Of a stretch of DNA of 64,000 nt, positions 9,530 through 20,110 are shown piece by piece. The DNA lies in contig NADL03000740.1 of the NCBI GenBank assembly GCA_002205965.3, forward strand, positions 1,674,001-1,738,000. The letters are read 5' to 3'. The position numbers and the translations under genes are program-made. How positions within the stretch are numbered: the first letter of the stretch is position 1; each line of letters opens with the position of its first letter. The notes under the pieces were generated by a model. It did no database searches. It saw only the letters and a list, made by a program, of their open reading frames with translations, and was not told the origin of the DNA. This DNA comes from Kappaphycus alvarezii. Lineage: Eukaryota > Rhodophyta > Florideophyceae > Gigartinales > Solieriaceae.

Positions 9530-11480
9530 ATGGTTCGAGCTCCACCATCTCTGGCAACTCAGTTTAATGTACCGCCACGTGCTCTCGCCACTACAGCAGA
9601 GCCAAGTAAGGCGTATACAACGCCTACTTGCTTGTTACACGGCCAGCGCATCCTAAGCGTTCTCCGCGACCATTATCTTGCTCAGCCAAAGGACACCACC
9701 TTTCTCCCTGTCCTCCATCGTATCCCCCACCACGTATCTCTGTGGCTACTGTTGCACGGCACGTGCGCGGCGTCTATGAGACACCACTGCCGAGCATCAC
9801 CCCCGCATCGGGAGAGTCCACAACCCCTTCTGATGGCCCCGTTTATTGGTCAAGATCCCGTCAGCCCCGAACTCAGTAACAGTTTCCACAAATTTGGTGA
9901 TCCGCATCGATACTGGAACCCTCCCAAACTCGATCCTCCCTCTGATTGCGCTGCTACGCTACATTTTCTGACCAAGCCCGGGCAGGGTCCGATCCATTGC
10001 TGTGGGCTCAATTTCCGCCGAATGGAGACCAAAGCCCCGCTCCGCGCCGACTTCGATGACACAAGAGACCTTTTGTTCCACACATCAAATAGCGAACGGA
10101 GTCAATTTTGGCACGAGAGCCGTTGCCGACGATACCGGCACCCTCTCCAACCTGTATGCCCCAAGCCAATCGTTGCAGCTGACTTGGTTATGCAAAGAAT
10201 GCTTCCAATTGTGTGGACCGACATAGGATGCCTTCTTCTCTACCACACCCAACTCTGGCCCACTTCACGAAATGCTATGTGGTCGTTCCCGACCACCGCT
10301 GTTGGTACCGGTAGCGCGATGATCCCGAGTGCTGATGGAACCCAACAGAGGGACCCATTTGTATGCTCCTTTCCCCCTAGTATCCATCTTCTTGACTGCC
10401 AGCAAAATCCTCTTCAATCAATTGTTCACGGGTGATGGTGGACTCATTCCCGCTTGAAAACGTGCGCAACGCGCTCTAGTTAATCCAGAGCCAAGGCCCT
10501 GCTGTCGGCCTCTATCTGAATATCTGCGAAACACGTACCTCTCGTGTTCACTCCTCCGAAGCCTGCTGTGCCTTCCGTCGCGATTTCCCCCTCCAAAAAT
10601 GCACCGACTAACGTCTTGAACTCCTTGGAACCACTAGGGACCACCACTCTGACGTTCACCCCTTCCTACTCGCTTCCGCCACTGCCAGTATCATCAATCC
10701 AGCCGTCGCCCGAGCTCGTACAGCCCAGTTTTATTTGCCTCTCACTGCTCAACTGTTGGTAAACCATGCTATCTGGCCCACGGGCCCTCCTTGCTTAGTC
10801 AGATTTACTCATTTGCCTTTTCTTGGGTACCGTCCCAGGCTACCGCTCGGAGCTCAGGCCCTTCCGCCCCCAACGTCCTCGCTGCTTCATTCAGTAATAC
10901 CTCCTCAATCCGCAACAGGGTGCAACACGGCGCGATGACCCGGGCCTACCGGGAGGAAGTCGATTGAACCGCAACTCCTACTCTCCCGCAACACAGTGAC
11001 ACTGATATACGTCCCCGCGTTGGCGGAATCGCATTCCGCCATAGCTCTACCACAGCCTTCCTGACTTCCCACCCCACCAACACCACTACCATACCCTCCC
11101 TGTACTCTTACCGGGCCCTCCACTTACTTCCCACCATTGCCGCCGTCGTGTGAAAGTGTTCTGGGACCACGCTGCTAAACTCTGCGTAAGGCTCAATCGC
11201 CACAACTCTTTTCGTAAAGGGCTTGCTTTTCTCGTCATCCACGTTGCCTAGCGTAAATATGACTTTGCGGTAGCGAGACCCCCTTCTTCGTCCGCAGTAC
11301 TGAGTCACGGCCAACATACTTCTCCTGCAGTCCCCTGCCCGTCCCCTATCACTGATTTTCACCCTTCCGCGTGGGACATCACCAACTTATCCCCATTCAA
11401 GTCCATCACACGCAACAAGGCCATCCAACTACATGGGAGCGCAACTGAGGTAGCCCACTGATAAAGTCCGAGACCTCGAG
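9530..11480 (+). mobile_element. LINE-like retrotransposon, decayed, + strand
   Basis: The 301-codon frame 9530-10435 includes, at 10334-10372, SADGTQQRDPFVCSF, which matches the GVQQGDPLGPLLF motif of LINE reverse transcriptases. Just upstream a +1 frame reads KECFQLCGPT, the place of the DxxNAFN(C/S)xD motif. Near 11023-11075 RVGGIAFRHSSTTAFLTS matches the RFGGLGIRxxxxxAxxAxL segment of the thumb or connection region. The N-terminal part is proline-rich and not recognised. The lack of one continuous frame and the loss of the catalytic box indicate a dead copy. It shares orientation and family with the copy at 5.5-7.66 kb. Confidence 0.6.
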
Positions 11481-11640
11481 CGCAAATGACCCGTTGACCC
11501 CTCAATAAAACAATCGGGCCACTATCTCCACTTTACATCATTCCCCAGCCCGTCGCCTTGTGCTCCCTTGGAGCACCCTCCAGAGCCAGAGCAGTCAATT
11601 GATGAGACCATGCCGGCTATCGTGCGCCACTCTTCACATG

Positions 11641-11860
11641 ATGTGGCAGACCGTGCGGTCTGTCACAGGATCTTTCAGCGCCTCTTGTAGCTCTATTTTT
11701 GACGTCTGCAGCCGCTGCAGACGCCATGGAGCAGAGCTACAAGAGAGCCACGGTGATCATCGCCGCGGACCGCACCCAGGGTGCGGTGCAGTTTGGAACG
11801 AATTCGTCTGGCATGGTCAAATTAGGGTTGCAATTCCCAGCGGCGGTTAGCCGCCAAAAG
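11641..11860. other. Cluster of nested perfect hairpins
   Basis: Outer arms CTCTTGTAGCTCT (11682-11694) and AGAGCTACAAGAG (11733-11745) enclose inner arms CGTCTGCAG (11703-11711) and CTGCAGACG (11715-11723). The outer stem is extended by an imperfect match between 11650-11680 and 11750-11776. Directly after it ACCGCACCC and GGGTGCGGT (11769-11787) form a 9-bp stem with a one-base loop, and GGCGG/CCGCC (about 11842-11855) a further one. This could be a fold-back element or a structured RNA; no terminal repeats or target duplications were seen. Confidence 0.75.
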
Positions 11861-12010
11861 TGAGTACAGTACAGTGCGCGTCCTACAGTAAATATACGTT
11901 CTTACGGTACTCGGCAACTACACATCAGATTTAAATAAATTTTTGCCACATGTTGGACATTGATAAAATTAGCATGATGGCGCAATCAGAGTATAAAAAA
12001 TAATATATTA
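11861..12010. other. Short spacer with TACTGTAC-type motifs
   Basis: Contains GAGTACAGTACAGTGCG near 11863-11880 and then AT-rich DNA up to the Tc1/mariner end. No gene. Confidence 0.5.
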
Positions 12011-12014
12011 AAAA

Positions 12015-13272
12015 AGTTATGCAAAAATAACTGTTTCAGCTGTTTCATAACTATACGGTCAGGGGCAGAACAAGGCAAAATGAGAGTCACAGTTGCGGTT
12101 TTCCCGCCAACTTTCTTTCATTGCGAGTTATAAGGCCTTCTGTTGCTACAGAAACAAAGGCCAGGCCCCGAAAACACTTGCAACCACGCCCAGAGGAACC
12201 GCACTAACAGCAGAAGAGCACGGGGCTATTCTAGCCCTTCGAGGGCAGAATTACTCCACAAATTGATCGCAAAGAGCTGGGAAGATCGCAGGACCTTGTA
12301 AGTAGGTTCTTAAGGGACCCCAACGATTGCAACACAAAAAAAAGGACGGGTAGGCCGCCGAAAATTTCCCGCGACAATTAAGCGGCGCATTGCACGGAAA
12401 GCTGCGAAGACTGGTCACGGCCCACAGCAGCTTAAAAAAGACCTCTAACTAACCGTTTCAAAGTCTAGTGTACTGCGCATACTCAATAAAGACAGTAGAA
12501 TAGTTTACAGAAAGATGAAGTCCTCTTTTTTTCTCATGGCGGCTCAGAAAAGAAAGCTGAATGAACTGGGCAGAGGAGATGGGCAGTTAGGGGAAGAAAA
12601 GTGGAATTGGATCGTCTTTTCGGACGTGAAAAGTTAAATCTAGATGACTCAGACGGTTGGGCTTGCTATTGGCATCATTTGGGGACAGACGAACGCATTT
12701 TTTCAAAACGGGAAGGTGGTGGAGCAAGTCTAATTGTATGGGGATGCTTTTTATTTCATAGTTCTTGTGATTTGGTGTTTTTGGAAGGAAGGCAGAACTC
12801 GAAGAAAGTGCAAGAAAACAATGGCCGACAATCTGTTGCCTTGGGCTGCTATGACGCGTGGAGAGAACTGGGTGTATCAGCAAGACAACTGCCCATACCA
12901 TGTGTCAAATGCTACGAGGTTTTGGTTTGAGGCGAATGATATTGATGTTTTAGAATGTCCATCACGCGCTCCCGACTTAAACCTAATAGAAAATTTTCGG
13001 ACGACTGTTTCTAGGGATTTTTACAAGGATTAAAGGCAATTTAGGTCTAGGTCGGAGCTCAAACAGCGAATTGTAGAATGCTGGGGTAGCATTCCCGAAG
13101 AAGTGCTTCAAAAGATGGCGTTGTCGATGGTCAGGCGTTGTTTAGCTGTTTTACGAAGCAACGGAGCTAAAATTGCCTTTTAAACCATGGATAGTTAAGA
13201 AATAGCTCTATAAAAAATCCTGACCGTATACTTTTGAAACGACCAAAACACATTTTTTAAAATAACTACTTC
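12015..13272 (+). mobile_element. Tc1/mariner transposon, DD34E type, decayed
   Basis: Transposase pieces appear in the right order. A helix-turn-helix start LTAEEHGAILALRGQNYS is at about 12205-12260. The GRPPK-type linker RTGRPPKISRD is at about 12343-12375. The first catalytic aspartate is in IVFSDV near 12610. The phrase DDSDGWACYWHHLG follows in another frame. The second aspartate is in YQQDNCPYH near 12873, and the glutamate, 34 residues later, is in DLNLIEN near 12980; this is DD34E spacing. The C-terminal RSRSELKQRIVECWGSIP and a final KIAF match the family. Inverted ends are visible: TATACGGTCAGG at about 12052 and CCTGACCGTATA at about 13219, with similar DNA outside both. Frame changes and stops make it inactive. 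Confidence 0.85.
12873..13022 (+). pseudogene. Best-preserved part of the Tc1/mariner transposase
   Basis: This stretch of the 12734-13033 frame carries the second and third members of the catalytic triad: the D of QQDNCPYH and the E of NLIEN. The intervening FEANDIDVLECPSRAPDL matches the family closely. The remainder of the protein is split over several frames, so no full transposase can be made from this copy. Confidence 0.75.
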
Positions 13273-13689
13273 AGAAGTAAAGGTTTTTATACTTTCTTAT
13301 TATTGTGTTTCGGTCATGATTGTGAACGAAACTGTGAAGAGTTTGTTTAAATATGACATATGTTTGCTATAATATACAAGAACTTATATTTATGAAGCGC
13401 ACTGTACTTGGTTTCCGCAGTGCGCGCGGAGTCGTCCGTATTCTCCAGCGACTGTGCATTATTAATTGACAAGCGACAGGGGTTATCCCGATTCTCCGGG
13501 GCTAGGGGCTTGCTTCTCTTTGACTTTCGCCTGCCCTCCACGATTAATCCTCCCTCTCACGTGACCAACAGCGATCCCTGCTTCCCCTCCGATTACAGTC
13601 TTCTTTGCTCCCTCTAGCGCTTGCGCTCACTAACCGGCTACTAAACGCCGCTTCGCTCTTTCCCCTTTCGGGTTTCCCACAGCTATGGA

Positions 13690-16600
13690 CCCAGGGATCA
13701 AGATGACTAAGAATCATGGAATTTTCGACCTGCTGGGGTTTTCTGCTGATGGCGATCTCGAAGTTCGGAGAAAGCGCTTCGGGCAATAGATGGGCTCCCT
13801 CAAAGTCGCTCGTGATCTTGGAACCTATCGTCACCTACAGACAATGTTTCGTCCACTTGGCCACACGCTCCAAGAGAAGGGCCTCTCGGATGCTCAGAAG
13901 GCCATCGTCGACGAAGTTCAAGCAAAATGTAAGATTGACTACCTTCAGATGGACAACCCCGTGGATGCCGCATTGCACATCATCAAGCTTTTTGCCATCG
14001 ATCCGCCAATTACTATGCTTATTCAGCTGATCAAATCATATCAGAAAGTCAGAAGTTGCCGTCGAGAGAAGAGCGAGAAGCTTTCGAACTTCGTTCCTCG
14101 GTTCCGAGGCCCGCTGCCAACGATTTGTCGCTTTCTCATACCTTGTCCTGTTCGCAAATCGGTGAACTTTTGGCGATTACCCTTCTCAACAAAGCATTTA
14201 TCGAAGACGGCACACTCACGAATGGCAAACTTCAGCTGATCGCTCATACACAAGCGAGAGGTCGAGACGAAGAAAGGGACCATTATTTTGGCAAGATTCG
14301 TGCCTCGAAAATCACTGAACTCAAAGAAATTACTTCGGACCTGGAATCGCTTAATCAACTGACTGGCACCCAAATTGGTCCGCGTAACTATCAAGATTTA
14401 TTTACATTCCGAGCCGGTATTTCGTCTCTTCGGAATCGCCTAGCTTCACTTCTTCAGGATGTAAAACCCGGACCTCAACGTCGCCGGAATGTCCATATAC
14501 GAAAAGCAGAGGTACCACTTCAATTTGGACGATGTAGTACTATTATTTTGAAATTTAACTATGGAAACAAGTATGGATGTACTAACATTTTCAATGAGAT
14601 ATGTTTAAGCGTTAGTTAAAAAGAAGCTCAATTCTTTCTTCGCTTCCAAAGACCCACAATTACTCTCTGTTTCCGGCTCATTCCATGTAGATGATGAATA
14701 CCGAAAGGCAGTTGGCCAATTCAAACCTTATCAGACAGGAATCAGTAGAAACCGGTCCGGTAGAAAACGAGACCGATCTTCAAACCAACTATCGGACAAA
14801 GGCGACCGCAAGACGGTTTGATACGATTGCGGTGAAAATGACCTCTACCGCAGATGTGATGATCTCAAGTTTCCAAGTATTTTCACGAAGAATAATAAGG
14901 CTCGAGAAGCATCCTCAGAATCAAACTCAGATGGATTTGACCCAAAATTAGGAAGGTGATTTTTTGATGGCTCTGGCATACTACAAGGCAAATGAGTTAA
15001 GTCGCTTCGCCGGAGCCTCTTCTCACATTGTCGATAGTCAACCTGACTCTAATCATATCTTTGATCCCAAGATGTCCTCATAGCATTTGCGAGGCCATGC
15101 TTTCTGTGCACTTTTCAACGCCTTGGGGATCGAGTTCAAGCTCCGCGATCTCGATTGCGAGCCCTTTCTGTATGGATTTGGTCACAACTGTCGTGACCCT
15201 TGATAACGAAATTCCCCACAAGTCGTACCAACTCGGACCCGACAACTCTTTATCTGTTTCTCCAGGCGTTCGGAATATTTCGTCACAACACTTCGTTTTT
15301 CAAACTTATTCCGTACCTTCCTCAACCTTGAATATCGATTCCGTCCGTACCTATTTGTTCGTAGTACCCTCCAATAATTCCTCGTTGACGATATTTTTCG
15401 CTTGTCATAGCTATGTAGGCAATGAAAATTCCAGGAGAGAAGAAATACAGCGCCTCTTTCGATATGGAAAAATCGCTAGACGTTTTGCTAACGAGCTCCA
15501 TGGATATTCTCACCGTCCCCTTGAGTAAATCATCACCCTCTGCGGACGAGGTGGCGTCATGACCCGGGTTCTGAAACAAGCCCTGGAAGCCTATGTTCAG
15601 AAATAAACAACTTTTATAGAAACAGGAAGGCCATTGCAGTCCCGAAAAGCTTCTCTCGGGAAGATCTTTTCAAGTTTCAACGAGAATCTCCAAATAGACT
15701 TCGTATTTTCCAAGGGTTCGATAATGCGCCCGTCTTGCATATTGCAGATATACACCATGACGCCTATTCAGTCGCATCAATCCTTCCGAAACATCGCATG
15801 GAAAGCGTCGCAAAGGAACTTGAGATCCAATGGAGCAAATATCATGGTGCCCCAGGAAAGATCTTTGGATACATTGAATTATCCAACCGCAAGCTCAGTC
15901 ACGCTCTCCGATATTTTGGGACCCAGTTTGATCCTCACCCTGCTCGCTGACACAAAAAGATTGGCGTCGTCGAATGGAAGAATTTTGTACTTCGGACTCT
16001 TGTGGATAGATTGCTGAAAGAAGCGGAGCATTTCAGAACCACACGTGGAATTGTGTGGGAAAACGTCGAGGTATTGTCCCGTGCAACCTTCCTGATAAAC
16101 GTTCCCTACGGAAGCAAGACCATTAGAAGCTGCGAGCTTACCTGCGGATACACAATTTCGATAATGGGGCTCCCCAGATCTGAACAGGCTGACAACGTTG
16201 GGAAGGCTCAAGAAGAAAAGGTGACAAAAGGGCGATAAGGCTCGTTGGAAAAAAGTCATCACCCGAAAACCGTCCCCCATTCTGACTTCTTCAGAGCGGA
16301 CAGAGTGTATTTATTCAAGCATGGGAAAAAATATGTAAACGGAAATCGAACTTGTGCGCTTAGCGACGCCGCACATGTTAATCGTTTCGCACAGAGCGGT
16401 CATTCCGGTAAACCTGTGAATGCAGCATATGAAGACGTCCGTCAAGCTCCCTCACCATTTCTTTGCGAAAAACTCGATGAAATTAATTTCTTTTTTCCAC
16501 GCAGCCACTCATTCATTAATGAAGACTACGAGGATTGTGTTGACGAGTTTTCAAAGTAAACGCTGCCAATAATTTCCCGAGATTAAGGACGCTGCTGCCG

Positions 16601-18100
16601 ATAATGTCCGATATCGGCAGTTTCTACTGGAAATCTTTAGTTTGTCTCAACAAGATGATCTACAGGACTTATGGCCCACGAATGCAAACGATTTCGCATC
16701 AGTTATTGAAGAAGAGGAGGATTCTGGTGCCAGTATCGGGAATTGCAATCACTTCGATTTCTAAGAAACCTCGAAGAGTCAACCATCCATTCCGCGACAT
16801 CAATAACAAGGCTACTGGTATTTGCTATTCTCTGCTCGGAACTCAGACAGTGCTGGTGACCCAGTTGGAAACGACCATAGGAAGAACAACTTCGATATGA
16901 CCTCCTCGCATGATCCGCCGCAGTGCGAGAAAGATGTTTGCACGTCCGCTCTAATCCACTACCGTCGCTCCGGTACTCACTCAAGTCAACGGAGCTAGAA
17001 ATATTTCGAAAATTTTTTCCAAGTCCTTGGAGATAAGCAATCCAGTGGATTCCAGTTACAGCTCGCGTCAAGTTGGATCCTTGTAAAAGCCATCGACGGT
17101 GAAAAGGAAAACTAACGTAAGGCAGGAACCTACAAGGAAGTGGAATATCGATTTTGTCTCTAAATTAAAACCAAATTTCATACCAAAACTTCTTTCAACC
17201 TCTTTTTTTACTAATGAAGGCAAACTAAGGCTTAAATTCCGCTTCGTGCCACACGCAAATCGCAATAAGGACAAACACACATTCCGTGTTGATTCCTCTA
17301 CTGCAAAGTTTCCCGTCATTCGACAGCGTCCATCTTTAAATTTCGCCTTCCAGGTATCTACATCAAGCATGTGTATCATGAAGCAGGCAATTTTACCCGT
17401 TACGTGTATATGAGACCTCCAAAAGGTTAGGCTTCTTCTTCTTGTATGCTGTGGAAAGTTTTTAACCCAGCGTATAGATTCGTATCTTGTCGTTTTTGGC
17501 AGCTGGTTGCCGAAGCCGTAATGAAGTAATGTGAACTCAAGTTCATCCCCGGCCTGCCTAAATTCGTCGCTAAGTATATAGAAAAAGATTCGATATGCAT
17601 GGTAGTGGGTAAGGTAGTCGATGAATTCCTTCTCGCTGGAACACCGAAAGTCACCAGGCGTTTCATGATGCAATCGACAAGAGGTGGACCGTTGGAAATT
17701 TTGTCTTCGAAAAGGACCTTGTTTTCAACGTACTTCACATTCGTCAAGATTCTGACGGCTCCGTTAACGCCAACATGAAGGAGTACTTTGAAAAGATCGA
17801 TGTGCTCGAATTATTACCGGTCCATCATAAATATTCATCACTAATTATCTTTGATGTCACGTTAGTCAACACCCTCGCAACTTCCAATAGGAGAGCGCGT
17901 ACTTTTGATCCACTCGAATCCCGCAATGCAGCAATACTCGCCAAGAGCAGGAGGTAAGAACCTTTTCTCGCGACTTCTGCCACAGGAAGGCATGTGCCTA
18001 TCCTAATATCCACACTCGGAGACTGAAATACAGTCGGGGATGCGGTACTAACCGATTCCACGTGTAACATGGCTGTTCGAGTAATGGAGACTTATGGGAA
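13690..18100 (+). mobile_element. Ty1/copia-type LTR retrotransposon, heavily decayed
   Basis: Parts appear in copia order on the + strand. Gag-like sequence lies at about 13.7-14.65 kb (IGELLAITLLNKAFIEDGTL), a zinc-knuckle-like stretch near 14.8 kb, and protease-region sequence near 15.0-15.4 kb. Integrase is at about 15.7-16.3 kb (WSKYHGAPGKIFGYIELSN, then sequence like KIGVVExKN). Reverse transcriptase is at about 17.3-17.75 kb (VYMRPPKG, ICMVVGKVVDEFLLAGT). Order gag-protease-integrase-RT identifies Ty1/copia. The right end resembles no LTR I could pair with DNA before 13.7 kb. The element is very old, with well over ten breaks. Confidence 0.75.
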
Positions 18101-18900
18101 GGTTCAATCAGTGCTAAATCAATGGCACGCTGGCCCGGCCATTATATCTAACGAGGCATGAACGCTCGCTAACGTTGAACCGGCCCTTTAGGGAAAGTCA
18201 TCTAATGGTACAAAGAGACGAAAATATCCGTCGCAAAGCACTTATGCCGGTGTGGCTGCAACCGGAGGTCGGTTACCGACCTCGTCTTCCAATATTAAAA
18301 TAACCCAAAAATTCCCTGTTAATTTTTGGGGGCCAGTCTTGTACGGCACTAGGAACTCTACAGTGGTGGCCGCGCAAGGGCACGCCGGGCCCTGCCGAAA
18401 AGACCATAAATTGCTTTACTGTACTCGGGCTACAGTACTTTAACGAGAAAGAGACTCTAGTATCCGTCGGACATTGGATAAACGTCCCAAAGGGTTGCAG
18501 CTGTCGTGTTGCTGTAGATTTCACTGGTAAATAGGAATGAGACCGCAGAGGGTAAATAAATACCGAAGTGAAAGGGTCGATGAGGATATGTCCTGAGACA
18601 CGAGATAGACTGAAACCCAGAATTTTGCAGTTTAAAGATGGAAAGGGACTATTTCTTTGGCACCAAAATCAAAGCCTTGGATCCGTTTACGTTCAGAAAA
18701 AGGTGCAACGTACAGTAATCGAAACTAATTAAGACCAAAAACAAAGTGTGAATTCTTGGGACACATACTGTACATGTCTCACACATGCGTATACGGCACG
18801 TACATTACTGAAATATCAAATTAGCATAATGCAAAAACTTTTTTCTATACTCTTCATAATAACGTGAACTATATAATTCAGAACGGAGAGGAATAGGACC
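18101..18900. other. Unassigned DNA with hairpin and TACTGTAC-type motifs
   Basis: No gene is recognised. It may include the copia 3' end. GAGGTCGG (18265-18272) and CCGACCTC (18276-18283) form an 8-bp stem around the loop TTA. TACTGTAC-type motifs occur near 18416-18440, 18710 and 18769. Confidence 0.5.
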
Positions 18901-18919
18901 TATTTTAGAGCGAACAAAA

Positions 18920-20110
18920 ATTAAGACCAAAACACAAGCAAAAACTTCATTGATGCACAAACGACCTCACTATACTTAGAATTTCTCCCACGAAGCTTTA
19001 TCTGTCCATAAAATGATCCGTTAGAGATTTTACAGCTTCTAAATTAGAGAAGCTGAATTTTGTCCCATTCTTCAACATTGAACTCACGGAGGTCTCCCGA
19101 GGACTCAAAAACTGTCTGTTACCTTCGTACACTACCCTCGGCATCATTATCAACAGGTTTCAATGATTTTTACACCCGGAGATTTCGCTCACCAATTTAG
19201 AACCTCTACTTCCTTCGCTGAACGCCAATTATGAGTTACATTGCTTCTATGCACGGATGATCCATCATGCTGAAACATCCATTTCTCTCCCAGAGTATCT
19301 GCATTCCAGGGTAGCAAATGTTCTTCCAGCATATCACAGTAGTTCTTAGAGACTTTTGATCCGCTAAAGTAAATCAAATATGGTAAGTCGTAGTAGGATA
19401 TGGCAGACCAAACCATAATGGATGAACCCCCTGCTGCAGGGTTGAAAAGCATGCCCATCGCGACGTAAGTCATACCAATAATGGAAAAAACCGTATGGCA
19501 CATCCGGATTGAAATTATTTTCATCTGAAAAGAGGATATTCTCCCATTTTCGCATGTCCCAGTTGCCTCAAATGCGAGCCGCCTCCAACAGTTTCCTTTC
19601 ATGTTCCTTAGTCATTGACGAAACCCTTCGAATCATTTTGTGCACCAAATTCCCGCTTTAAGTCAGCAACTGATGTATTCTGCGAACTGAGAAGTTCAAC
19701 TGCAAGCTCTATTTCAGATCTTGAGCGGTATATTTGCCTCTTGAATCGTGCCAAAAATTCTCTCTGCTCTGTCGCTGTAATTTTGGGCTTCCTTCCCAAC
19801 CTTTTCGACTTTTTGAGATTCCCTGCTTTGCAATGAGGTTTTGTACGGCGGTTTCAGAGCAGTTTACATTGAAAAAGACTGTAATTTTCCTTTCACCAAC
19901 AGTTGACGGCCAGTGTGAGCTCGGAAATGATCCCGGAGCAGAAGGCTCCCGCTCTGGGATCATTTCCCCTGCATAAACCAGTACTGCTTCTCTCTGCATG
20001 TCTTTTAGTGATTGAACCGTTCACATGCCCCCCGGTTTCTTGCTGAATGGTTTTGCGGCAAGTTTCAGATTTATGGGAAAATTTAGCTATTGTATTTATG
20101 GGCAAATTGG
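18920..20110 (-). mobile_element. Second Tc1/mariner transposon, DD34E type, decayed
   Basis: Read on the minus strand. Helix-turn-helix sequence (CSETAVQNLIAKQGISKS, then GRKPKITATEQREFLARF) lies at about 19700-19870. The first catalytic aspartate is in ILFSDENNFN near 19520. GGSSIMVWSAISYYDLPYL follows, the second aspartate is in MFQHDGSSVHRSNV near 19270, and a glutamate 34 residues later is in KIIET near 19160. The final part resembles RRVYEGxRQFxS followed by the family's C-terminal helices. Its N-terminal linker and catalytic flanks differ from the element at 12-13.3 kb, so it belongs to another subfamily. Stops and frame changes are scattered throughout. Terminal inverted repeats could not be placed. 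Confidence 0.8.
19923..19967. other. Perfect 12-bp inverted repeat inside the mariner N-terminus
   Basis: GGAAATGATCCC (19923-19934) and GGGATCATTTCC (19956-19967) are perfect arms with a 21-base spacer that itself has partly matching ends (GGAGC and GCTC). It lies within the sequence that should encode the DNA-binding domain. It may be a short insertion or an old internal structure. Confidence 0.8.

Noticed and set aside
9530-10435. 301-codon + strand frame as a host gene
   Set aside because: It contains a LINE reverse transcriptase motif (GTQQRDPF) and related motifs continue in other frames, so it is part of a decayed LINE.
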